In this document: piece after piece, positions 9,143-16,703 of the stretch | Numbering within the stretch: position 1 is the first letter of the stretch | Layout of the letters: every line of letters begins with the position of its first letter | DNA from: Formosa sp030427735 | Lineage (GTDB): Bacteria > Bacteroidota > Bacteroidia > Flavobacteriales > Flavobacteriaceae | Direction of reading: 5' to 3' | Assembly: GCF_051200825.1 (NCBI RefSeq) | Contig: NZ_CP195158.1 | Span: 868,001-932,000, forward strand | DNA length: 64,000 bases | The notes under the pieces: generated by a model | Database searches by the model: none | What the model was told of the DNA's origin: nothing | Seen by the model: only the letters and a program-made list of their open reading frames with translations | Position numbers and translations under genes: made by a program

Positions 9143-9837
9143 AGACTCAGTTTGGCAAGATAATCAAAATGCGGGCCTTCTTTTATTTTCTCACATTGTA
9201 AACCTATGGTTGTGCAGGCTGTTTTTAGCGTTTCAAAATCTAAATATAACCAGGTTATAGGCTGTTCTTTTTCGCCTTTATAACTCAAGTAATAATCCAA
9301 TTCGCCGTAGTAGGCAGCGTTGGTGTCTATCCATAATCCGCCGTCTTCATCTTCGTACATGTATTGGATGTCCGACGAATCAATTAAAATTTGTCCGTTT
9401 GGTTGTAAAAGCGATTTTAAATGCGATAAATATTTGGTGACATAGCTCAATTTTTGAAAAATGCCTGTGCCATTCATAAGTAATAAAATAGTGTCGTAAG
9501 TATCGGTTTCCTCTAAAACAGAATGTGCTTCGGCATGTGTTACTCCGCGAAGTTTACAGACTTTAATAGCGCCTTCAGAAATATCTATGGCCTTAACCTG
9601 TAAGCCTTTTTGTTGCAAATACAAGCTATGGTTGCCAGCACCACAACCGACATCTAAAACACGACCTTTACAAGTCTTTAAAGCGTATTGTTCTAGTTTG
9701 GGCATGTTGTTGAAATCTCTAAAAAGATATGGTAGCGGTAAGTCGTCTTCATCAGAGATGCTGGTAGAGGTAATAATATCTTCGGTGTAATTCCCGTTTT
9801 GGTAATCTAAAAGCGCTTTTCCTAGAAGGTCTTTCAT
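9139..9837 (-). CDS. Class I SAM-dependent methyltransferase
   Basis: A 232-residue soluble methyltransferase using S-adenosylmethionine, substrate unknown. Motif I is VLDVGCGAGN at 60-69, followed by the acidic end of beta-2 (KAIDIS, about 82-87) and a motif IV-like segment LLLMNGTGIF. The N-terminal 55 residues form the usual lid (LPYLFRDFNNMP). It belongs to the Methyltransf_25/11 group by motif spacing. It is convergent with the DUF2059 gene, with a 4-base overlap of stop codons, and divergent from the YkgJ gene at 9901 across 63 bp. Confidence 0.85.
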   Translation of the reverse strand: MKDLLGKALLDYQNGNYTEDIITSTSISDEDDLPLPYLFRDFNNMPKLEQYALKTCKGRVLDVGCGAGNHSLYLQQKGLQVKAIDISEGAIKVCKLRGVTHAEAHSVLEETDTYDTILLLMNGTGIFQKLSYVTKYLSHLKSLLQPNGQILIDSSDIQYMYEDEDGGLWIDTNAAYYGELDYYLSYKGEKEQPITWLYLDFETLKTACTTIGLQCEKIKEGPHFDYLAKLSL

Positions 9838-9888
9838 TTTATTTAATTTTCGTAATTATAGAAACAAAATTGGCATTAATTAAAACAT

Positions 9889-9896
9889 TATTTTTG
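9889..9896 (+). promoter_or_regulatory. Candidate -7 promoter element very close to the YkgJ start
   Basis: TATTTTTG matches TAnnTTTG and ends 4 bases before the ATG at 9901, which would make the transcript leaderless or nearly so. No good -33 box is found at the usual distance. Confidence 0.35.
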
Positions 9897-9900
9897 CATT

Positions 9901-10392
9901 ATGCAGGACATAATTAAAAATTTGCCGAAACAGGCCAAAGATAAGCATAACGAGAATAGAACTTTTTTTAAAAAGTTAAAAAAGAAGCCACCTAAGCAAT
10001 TAGATTATATAATGCAGGAATTGCACGACGAGGCTTTTAGTAATATAGATTGTTTAGCCTGTGCCAATTGTTGCAAAACAACAGGGCCTTTGTTTACCGA
10101 TAAAGATGTAGAGCGTATTGCAAAACATTTTAAAATGAAGCCGCAACAATTTATTGCTGAGTTTTTACGAATAGATGAAGATAACGATTACGTATTGCAA
10201 AGTGTACCCTGTACGTTTTTAGGTGCCGATAATTATTGTTCTATTTACGAGGTTAGGCCAAAGGCGTGTCGGGAGTATCCGCATACCGATAGAAAAAAGT
10301 TTCAGCAGATAACTAATCTTACATTAAAAAATGTAGCCATTTGCCCTGCGGCATTTCAGGTGGTCGAAGCTATGAAAAAGCGTATCAAATAA
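9901..10392 (+). CDS. YkgJ family cysteine cluster protein
   Basis: A 163-residue cytoplasmic protein of the YkgJ/UPF0153 type, thought to bind zinc or iron through clustered cysteines. The sequence shows C51, C54, C57 and C58 (CLACANCCKT), then a second group CTFLGADNYC and RPKACREYP, followed by a last cysteine in VAICPAAF. This is the full pattern of the family. It is first in a tight run: the next gene begins 4 bases after its stop and the third begins 2 bases after that, so the three are probably one operon. Its biochemical role is not established. Confidence 0.85.
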   Translation: MQDIIKNLPKQAKDKHNENRTFFKKLKKKPPKQLDYIMQELHDEAFSNIDCLACANCCKTTGPLFTDKDVERIAKHFKMKPQQFIAEFLRIDEDNDYVLQSVPCTFLGADNYCSIYEVRPKACREYPHTDRKKFQQITNLTLKNVAICPAAFQVVEAMKKRIK

Positions 10393-10396
10393 ATTT

Positions 10397-11293
10397 ATGA
10401 AACAGTTATTGTTCATTTTAGTTGTTTTTGCATCGGTCAATTTTGGGTTTTCTCAAAAGTGGATGACTAATTTAGAGGTAGCCGAACGTTTGGCTATAAC
10501 CCAGAATAAATTATTGGTTGTCGTGTGGGAAAATGCATATTATTCTGGTACTCCTGTTTATGTAAATTATAAAACGGGAAAAGAGTTTTTAGTAGAAAAT
10601 ATGTTTGCAGAACCTGTTTTAGATAGTTTATTGTGGTCTAATTTTGTGCCCGTTGTGTTAAACGAGAGCGTCTATACAGAATGGTATAACACCCTTAAAA
10701 ACACAAGGTCTACCACTTATCTTGATAAATTTAACGACGACACTTTAAAAGTGATGGATGCCAACGGTAACATCTTAAATATAAAAGCAGATACGTACAT
10801 AGAAAACATAACCGAATTTGTTGCAAAATATAGTTTAGATACGTCGTTTTTAAGCAACGAATTAGTTAACTATAAGAGAGAACAGAATTTTTATTCGGCG
10901 TTTTATTTGGCTTCAAAATATATGGATTTTGCATTCTTTAACAATAGTAATGTTAGAGCAGAACTTGTGAATCTTGCTGCTATTTATTTAGACGAAGCAT
11001 CTCGTTTTTTAGAACGTGAAACATTAGAGAATAAGGAAACTTTAAGACAGCGGGTATCTTTTTTGGAAATTCAAGAACATCTTCTGCTAGAAAATCCAAA
11101 GAAAGTTTTACGTCAATTAAATAGAATAAAAGAAACAGAGGTCGCTAATGCGAATAGTAATTTAAGAGCTTTTTTGTATTTTTCGGCATATAGAATGCTT
11201 CAAGACGAACAAAATGCCTCGGTTTGGAGACCAGAAATATCTAATTTCGATACAAAGAAAATAATGAGTTTGATACAAAATACTACAAACTAA
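10397..11293 (+). CDS. Secreted protein of unknown function, possibly thioredoxin-like
   Basis: I do not recognise the family with certainty. The 298-residue protein has a signal peptide (1-19, ending FGFSQ) and a first domain (about 22-145) whose pattern of a beta strand KLLVVVWEN, a helix with Lys and Glu, a strand FVPVVLNES and VMDANGNIL resembles a thioredoxin fold of the DUF255 type, but there is no CxxC pair, so redox activity is unlikely. The second half (150-298) is alpha-helical. It is predicted to be periplasmic. It sits between the YkgJ gene (4-bp gap) and a fatty-acid-hydroxylase gene (2-bp gap). Confidence 0.6.
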   Translation: MKQLLFILVVFASVNFGFSQKWMTNLEVAERLAITQNKLLVVVWENAYYSGTPVYVNYKTGKEFLVENMFAEPVLDSLLWSNFVPVVLNESVYTEWYNTLKNTRSTTYLDKFNDDTLKVMDANGNILNIKADTYIENITEFVAKYSLDTSFLSNELVNYKREQNFYSAFYLASKYMDFAFFNNSNVRAELVNLAAIYLDEASRFLERETLENKETLRQRVSFLEIQEHLLLENPKKVLRQLNRIKETEVANANSNLRAFLYFSAYRMLQDEQNASVWRPEISNFDTKKIMSLIQNTTN

Positions 11294-11295
11294 GT

Positions 11296-12147
11296 TTGGA
11301 AACTGTTGTTATATATTTCGAAAACATCCCATCGCTTCATCGCAGTTTGATTCTAGTTGGAGGTATTACTTTTTTTTGGGTTTTGGAAGGGGCTGTGCCC
11401 TTGTTTCAATTCAATTATAAAAAGTGGAATCATGCCTTACCTAATTTGTTTTTTACGCTAACGACTATAATTGTAAATTTTGCATTGGCTTTTTTATTGC
11501 TAAAAACATCCGATTGGGTAACAGCTAATAACTTTGGCATTATAAATTGGTTGCCAGACATGCCGTTGTGGTTGTATGTGGTTTTAGGTATTATGCTACT
11601 AGATTTTTTTGGGGCATATTTGGCGCATTATGTAGAGCATAAAGTGAAACCCTTGTGGATGGTACATTTGGTGCATCACACCGACCATAAAGTAGATACA
11701 ACTACAGGAAACAGGCATCACCCTATAGAAAGCGTAATTCGGTTTGTGTTTACTTTGTTTGGGGTTTTTGTTGTAGGGACTCCCATAGCAATTGTTATGA
11801 TGTATCAATCACTTTCTGTTGTGTTTACCCAGTTAACCCATGCCAATATTAAAATGCCCAGGCGTTTAGACCGGGTTATTAGTTATGTGTTTGTGTCGCC
11901 AGATATGCATAAAGTGCACCATCATAATGTGTTGCCGTATACCGACTCTAATTACGGTAACATATTTTCTATTTGGGACAGGTTGTTCGGGACGTATATG
12001 GAGTTAGATCGAGAGCGTTTAATATATGGTGTAGATACTTTTCCAGACGAAGCTACTAATAGCACTATTAAAGATTTATTAAAGCAACCGTTTCATAAAT
12101 ACCGAAAGCCAACCACTTTAGGTGATGTTGATAATACTAAGATTTAG
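11296..12147 (+). CDS. Sterol desaturase / fatty acid hydroxylase family protein
   Basis: Integral-membrane di-iron oxygenase that hydroxylates or desaturates a lipid chain. The 283-residue protein has four or five hydrophobic helices and the histidine boxes H111-x3-H115 (HYVEH), H124-x2-HH (HLVHHTDH), RHHP at 140-143 and HKVHHHN near 207-213. This is the standard pattern of the family. The only plausible start is TTG at 11296, two bases after the stop of the previous gene, suggesting translational coupling. Its stop TAG interlocks with that of the convergent NamZ gene at 12144-12147. The substrate could be a fatty acid, sphingolipid-like lipid or carotenoid and cannot be chosen from sequence. 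Confidence 0.85.
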   Translation: METVVIYFENIPSLHRSLILVGGITFFWVLEGAVPLFQFNYKKWNHALPNLFFTLTTIIVNFALAFLLLKTSDWVTANNFGIINWLPDMPLWLYVVLGIMLLDFFGAYLAHYVEHKVKPLWMVHLVHHTDHKVDTTTGNRHHPIESVIRFVFTLFGVFVVGTPIAIVMMYQSLSVVFTQLTHANIKMPRRLDRVISYVFVSPDMHKVHHHNVLPYTDSNYGNIFSIWDRLFGTYMELDRERLIYGVDTFPDEATNSTIKDLLKQPFHKYRKPTTLGDVDNTKI

Positions 12148-13367
12148 TTGTAAAGCAGATATTTTTTTCTCGTTAATTTAAAGGCATCAAGATCTTTTTG
12201 CCATGTTGCTTTTATTGCGTTAGCATCCATTCCCGCTAGTATTTGTTGTTGTAATTGTTCTGTGCCCGCTAATTTTGTGAAAAACGAATTGAAAAATTCT
12301 TCTTTTTTCGAGGTGTTTTTATACGCATTGATGAGGTACGATAAATTGATGGCAGATTGTTTTTCTGTCGCACTTAAGTCTTGCCCGTAACACAATTTTC
12401 CTTCATATTTTGGGTGTTTAGCCCCAGCATTAGGTTTTGGGGTGTATTCAAAATTCTGATTTTTTAAATACGGAGATCCGTAAATTTGAAACTGTTTATC
12501 GGTACCACGGCCAGCATTAACATTTGTGCTTTCAAAAAAGCACAAACTTGGGTACAGGTTTATGGCTTGGTCGTTGGGTAAGTTTGGCGACGGTTTTATA
12601 GGAATGTGGTAAAACATATCACGATTATAATTCAGCATTGTTATAAGTTGCACATCGCATCTAACATTATTTTTAAGCCAACCTTGTCCGTTTATCATTT
12701 GTGCATATTCGGCGATGGTCATGCCGTGTACTATAGGTACGGGATGCATTCCAACAAAACTTTCATGTGCTTTTTCTAATACAGGGCCGTCGATGTAATG
12801 TCCGTTAGGATTTGGACGATCCAAAATGAGTAACGGTATTTGTTGCTCGGCACAAGCTTCCATTACATAATGTAATGTAGAAATATACGTGTAAAAACGA
12901 GCGCCTACGTCTTGAATATCGAAAACAACAATATCTAATTCCTTGAGTTGTTCTGGTTTGGGCTTTTTATTGTTTCCGTATAACGAAACAATAGGGATTC
13001 CGGTTTTAGAATCTATGCCATCTTTTATGTGTTCGCCAGCATCAGCTTGACCTCTAAACCCGTGTTCGGGTGCGAAAACGGTTTTAATGTTTACAGACAA
13101 ACTGGCTAGAGAATCTACCAAATGCGTATAGGAATTATCGGTTTTAAAAATCACTGAGGTTTGATTAGCAACTATACCTACTTTTTTAGATTTTAGTAAA
13201 GGCAAATAGGTTGTTGTGCGATTGGCGCCAACAATAATTTCGGGATTGCTGGTGTTTGTATCGATAGTGGAATTGTTGTTTTCTGATGATGCATTAGATT
13301 TACATGCCGAAGAAATCATGATGAAAACAAATAATAAAACTGTATTTTTGAAGACATTTAAAGTCAT
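12144..13367 (-). CDS. namZ: DUF1343 / NamZ-type exo-beta-N-acetylmuramidase lipoprotein
   Basis: Predicted glycosidase of the DUF1343 (NamZ, YbbC) family, which removes terminal N-acetylmuramic acid from peptidoglycan fragments. The 407-residue protein begins with a lipoprotein signal ending in ISSAC, making C22 the lipidated residue, so it is a periplasmic or outer-membrane lipoprotein. Core signatures are VGIVANQTS, APEHGFRG, FDIQDVGARFYTYI, LDRPNPNG, PIVHGMTIAEYA and NAGRGTD. Length fits. The start lies only 9 bp from the divergent TTG start of the permease gene. The gene name is by family; activity on peptidoglycan sugars is established for only a few members. Confidence 0.88.
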   Translation of the reverse strand: MTLNVFKNTVLLFVFIMISSACKSNASSENNNSTIDTNTSNPEIIVGANRTTTYLPLLKSKKVGIVANQTSVIFKTDNSYTHLVDSLASLSVNIKTVFAPEHGFRGQADAGEHIKDGIDSKTGIPIVSLYGNNKKPKPEQLKELDIVVFDIQDVGARFYTYISTLHYVMEACAEQQIPLLILDRPNPNGHYIDGPVLEKAHESFVGMHPVPIVHGMTIAEYAQMINGQGWLKNNVRCDVQLITMLNYNRDMFYHIPIKPSPNLPNDQAINLYPSLCFFESTNVNAGRGTDKQFQIYGSPYLKNQNFEYTPKPNAGAKHPKYEGKLCYGQDLSATEKQSAINLSYLINAYKNTSKKEEFFNSFFTKLAGTEQLQQQILAGMDANAIKATWQKDLDAFKLTRKKYLLYN

Positions 13368-13376
13368 ATCTATAAT

Positions 13377-14612
13377 TTGAATTTCGAATATTTTTTAGCC
13401 AAACGTATTATTGGCAGTAAAGCATATAAAAGTAGTGTTTCGGCACCAATTATAAAAATTGGTATTACAGCTATTGCAATTGGTATAGTAGTTATGATGA
13501 TTGCCATTGCTACGGGTATTGGTTTACAGCAAAAAATTAGAGATAAAGTAGTGGCGTTTAATGGGCATATAACCATATCTAATTTCGATAACAACAACTC
13601 GCAGGAAAGCGTGGTTCCTATTGCTTTAGATCAAGAATTTTATCCGGAATTTACATCGGTTCCAGGCATAAATCACATGCAGGGCGTTGCTACAAAATTT
13701 GGAGTTATTAGAACGGCCACAGATTTTGAAGGTATCGTGTTAAAAGGTGTTGGTAAAGATTATAATTGGCAATATTTTACAGAGTTTTTAGTAGATGGCA
13801 GGCTGCCAGATTATACCAAAACCAGAAATGAAGACGTTTTAATGTCCGAAGTATTGGCCAGTAAACTAGGCTTTAAAGTAGGCGATAAATTGAATACCTA
13901 TTTTATTAAAGACGACACCAATAAGCGGCCTAATGTTATTACATATACTGTAGTTGGTATATATAATTCTGGTTTTCAGCAGTTTGATGCGACTTATGTT
14001 ATTGGGGATATTAGACATATTCAACGTTTAAATAAATGGGATGATAACCAAATAGGAAATTTCGAATTGTTTGTAGACGATTTCGATCAAGTTGGTGCAA
14101 TTGGTATGGAGGTTTATAAAAACACGCCGCCCACTTTAAACACGCAAACCATAATCGATAAGTTTTATTCGATTTTTGAATGGATTAAAATTTTTGACAA
14201 TAATATTTATGCCATTATTGGAGTTATGATTTTGGTTGCAGGTATAAACATGATTACGGCATTGTTGGTTTTAATTTTAGAGCGCACCCAAATGATTGGA
14301 ATATTAAAAGCCTTAGGAAGTAACAATTGGAGCATCCGAAAGGTGTTCTTATTTAATGCGTCGTATTTAATTGCCGTAGGATTGTTTTGGGGCAACCTAA
14401 TAGGTTTGGGGTTATTGTTTGCTCAAAAATATTATAAATTATTCCCTTTAGACCCGAGTGTGTATTATGTAAATGAAGCGCCCGTATACATTAACCTCAA
14501 TTATATTCTTGCGCTTAATATTGGAACTTTTGTGTTGTGTATGGTCATGTTGCTGGTGCCTTCGGTTATTATAACAAAAATATCGCCCGTAAAAGCTATT
14601 CGATTCGAGTAA
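13377..14612 (+). CDS. ABC transporter permease, LolC/LolE (FtsX/MacB-like) type
   Basis: A 411-residue inner-membrane permease with one N-terminal helix (about 24-44, IKIGITAIAIGIVVMMIAIATG), a long periplasmic domain (about 50-270) and three C-terminal helices (about 275-297, 320-345 and 370-395). It ends in SPVKAIRFE, as in LolC/LolE and FtsX-domain permeases that move lipoproteins from the inner membrane. The ATPase partner is not adjacent. The start is TTG at 13377: family members begin MNFEYFLAKR and no in-frame ATG exists before the first helix. The 5' end is 9 bp from the divergent NamZ start. Confidence 0.83.
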   Translation: MNFEYFLAKRIIGSKAYKSSVSAPIIKIGITAIAIGIVVMMIAIATGIGLQQKIRDKVVAFNGHITISNFDNNNSQESVVPIALDQEFYPEFTSVPGINHMQGVATKFGVIRTATDFEGIVLKGVGKDYNWQYFTEFLVDGRLPDYTKTRNEDVLMSEVLASKLGFKVGDKLNTYFIKDDTNKRPNVITYTVVGIYNSGFQQFDATYVIGDIRHIQRLNKWDDNQIGNFELFVDDFDQVGAIGMEVYKNTPPTLNTQTIIDKFYSIFEWIKIFDNNIYAIIGVMILVAGINMITALLVLILERTQMIGILKALGSNNWSIRKVFLFNASYLIAVGLFWGNLIGLGLLFAQKYYKLFPLDPSVYYVNEAPVYINLNYILALNIGTFVLCMVMLLVPSVIITKISPVKAIRFE

Positions 14613-14630
14613 ATAATATATAAATGTAAA

Positions 14631-14658
14631 AAGCCTAAGATAACTCTTAGGCTTCATA
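14631..14658 (+). terminator. Intrinsic terminator hairpin after the permease gene
   Basis: Perfect 10-bp inverted repeat (14631-14640 with 14645-14654) with a TAAC loop, 18 bases past the permease stop. It may also serve the convergent small gene, whose stop lies at 14684. Confidence 0.7.
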
Positions 14659-14683
14659 CTTAAAATATTGAAATGTTTATGGA

Positions 14684-14896
14684 TTAACCTTGTGGTTGTT
14701 CCTCTCCACCATTATCGCCACAAGATCCAAACGTATCGTTAGGATGTTGTAAAAAATGAGCAATTGCGGCAGGGGCTGCAACTGTAATGGTATGCGGATT
14801 TACGCCGTACACCGAGTGACAAATGGTTACTTTGGTTTGTCCGGCTATTGCTAAAGCGCCTAAAGCTAGACTAATGCCAATAATTTTTGTTTTCAT
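14684..14896 (-). CDS. Small secreted protein with a CH..NPHTITV motif
   Basis: A 70-residue protein: N-terminal signal-like segment (1-19, KIIGISLALGALAIAGQT), then VTICHSVYGVNPHTITV (22-38), AAIAHFLQHPNDTFGSCGD and a Gly/Glu/Gln-rich tail. Proteins with a Cys-His...His-Thr-Ile...His...Asp...Gly-x-Cys pattern are frequent in Bacteroidetes, often as a module in larger secreted proteins. The two cysteines and three histidines suggest a small disulfide- or metal-stabilised fold in the periplasm or outside. Function is unknown. It is isolated, with 175 bp of non-coding sequence upstream. Confidence 0.7.
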   Translation of the reverse strand: MKTKIIGISLALGALAIAGQTKVTICHSVYGVNPHTITVAAPAAIAHFLQHPNDTFGSCGDNGGEEQPQG

Positions 14897-15071
14897 AATT
14901 TAAGATTTTGGGGTTAATAAAGTATAATAATACAATCTCTTTCTTTAAATAGTAAATTATTGTAAGAATTTTCGATGAAACGCACCTGTTATTATCTTGA
15001 GATTGATTTTAAGTTGTTGATTTTGAATTTTTTAATTTTATTTTGTTATCTTCTTTTTTTAACTTTAAACC

Positions 15072-16349
15072 ATGCAAGAAGATTTTTTACACTACTTATG
15101 GAAGTTTAAAAAAATAGATATTCGAAACTTACAGACTGTCGATGGTCTCCCTCTTGAACTCATTCAGGTAGGACAGCATAATCTAAATTCAGGACCAGAT
15201 TTTTTTAATGCTCAGCTTATAATAGATGGTCAGCATTGGGCCGGAAATGTAGAACTTCATGTTAAAGCTTCAGATTGGTATGTTCACCATCACGAAACCG
15301 ATACGGCATACGATAATGTAATCTTGCATGTGGTTTGGGAAAACGATGTTGAAGTGTTTAGAAAGAATAACACGCCAATTCCAACCTTAAAATTAAAACC
15401 CTTGTTGCCTAAATCAACATTACATAATTACTTTAAACTGTTTACCGAAGAGAAACGCTGGATTAACTGCGAACAAAGTTATCATCTAGTCGATGATTTT
15501 GTATTTCAAAACTGGTTGGAACGTTTGTTTTTTGAGCGGTTAGAGCAAAAGTCGCAGGTTATACAGGGCTTGTTACAAACCTCTCAATCCGATTGGGAAG
15601 CTGTATTGTTTAAAATGTTAGCTAAAAACTTCGGGTTAAAAGTTAATGCTGAGGCGTTTTTAAGCATGGCTTCGTCTTTCGATTTTTCTGTTTTGCGGAA
15701 AATTCAAAATCAGGCACAGTTAGTAGAGGCCTTGTTTTATGGGCAAAGCCGTATGTTAAGCAATCTAGAAGCAACCGACGCTTATACAAAGCAATTAATT
15801 GACGATTATGCTTTCTTGAAGCAAAAGTTTCAGTTAGACCATAATCATGTAGTTGCTGTACAATTTTTTAGATTGCGTCCACCTAATTTTCCAACAATTC
15901 GTTTATCACAATTAGCGCAACTTTATGCGTGCCATAAAAATTTATTTTCTGTAGTTGTGAACACACAAAGCGTAGCAGATTATTATAACTTGTTTGCTGT
16001 TGAAACTACAGCGTATTGGAATACGCATTACAATTTTCAAAAAACATCTAAAGCCGTATCTAAAAAAGTGTCTCGGTCTTTTATAGATTTAGTACTCATA
16101 AATACCATTTTGCCTATTCGGTTTAGTTATGCAAAAGCTATGGGTAAGGATAATACCGAAGAATTATTGCATTTGGCTAAGGCTTTAAAACCAGAAAGCA
16201 ATAGTATAATAACTAATTTTGAAGCTTTAAAGCCAGTTGCCGTTTCGGCATTAGAAACGCAAGGACTTTTGCAAATGAAAGATGCGTATTGTAATGCAAA
16301 AAAATGTTTGCAATGTGCTGTAGGAAATTCTATTTTAAGTCGAATTTAA
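15072..16349 (+). CDS. DUF2851 family protein
   Basis: A 425-residue soluble protein of the DUF2851 family, common in Flavobacteriia and without a known function. Recognisable segments are MQEDFLHYLWKFK at the start, LNSGPDFFNAQL and WAGNVELHVKASDWYVHHH (about 55-77), ILHVVWEND, RPPNFPTIRLSQLA and a C-terminal CNAKKCLQCAVG with two cysteines separated by two residues. The conserved WxGxVElHxxxSDW element recalls nuclease-like folds but I cannot assign activity. The next gene (mini-PspC) starts 12 bases after its stop, forming a two-gene unit. Confidence 0.82.
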   Translation: MQEDFLHYLWKFKKIDIRNLQTVDGLPLELIQVGQHNLNSGPDFFNAQLIIDGQHWAGNVELHVKASDWYVHHHETDTAYDNVILHVVWENDVEVFRKNNTPIPTLKLKPLLPKSTLHNYFKLFTEEKRWINCEQSYHLVDDFVFQNWLERLFFERLEQKSQVIQGLLQTSQSDWEAVLFKMLAKNFGLKVNAEAFLSMASSFDFSVLRKIQNQAQLVEALFYGQSRMLSNLEATDAYTKQLIDDYAFLKQKFQLDHNHVVAVQFFRLRPPNFPTIRLSQLAQLYACHKNLFSVVVNTQSVADYYNLFAVETTAYWNTHYNFQKTSKAVSKKVSRSFIDLVLINTILPIRFSYAKAMGKDNTEELLHLAKALKPESNSIITNFEALKPVAVSALETQGLLQMKDAYCNAKKCLQCAVGNSILSRI

Positions 16350-16361
16350 TTAAATTGCGGC

Positions 16362-16589
16362 ATGAATATTTTCTATAATTCGTTATTGTATTTTCAAAAG
16401 CATGGTTTTTATGTTTGCCAGCGTATTGCAGATCGTTTAGGCATGCGTGCCAAAGTGGTGCGAACGTCGTTTATTTATTTAACGTTTGTAACTGTAGGTT
16501 TTGGCTTTGCACTCTATTTGTTTATTGCGTTTTGGATGCGAATTAAAGATATGTTATACACAAAAAGATCGTCTGTTTTTGATTTGTAA
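16362..16589 (+). CDS. Small PspC-domain-like membrane protein
   Basis: A 75-residue protein containing essentially one PspC-like module: a short amphipathic N-terminus (GFYVCQRIADRLGMRAKVVR) followed by a hydrophobic helix (about 31-56) and a short basic tail. In PspC proteins such a segment helps stabilise the inner membrane or senses stress. Here there is no additional domain, so a sensor role is speculative. It is closely linked to the DUF2851 gene upstream and separated from the AGCS gene by 114 bp with nothing notable. Confidence 0.65.
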   Translation: MNIFYNSLLYFQKHGFYVCQRIADRLGMRAKVVRTSFIYLTFVTVGFGFALYLFIAFWMRIKDMLYTKRSSVFDL

Positions 16590-16703
16590 CGCTGTTTTTT
16601 TTCATTTTAACAGCTTATGTTTTCAAAAACGGATTATTTTTAGCAACTTGGGGCGCTTTAAAAGGGCTCCCAACCCTAATTATTAACTAATACTTAAAAA
16701 ATT

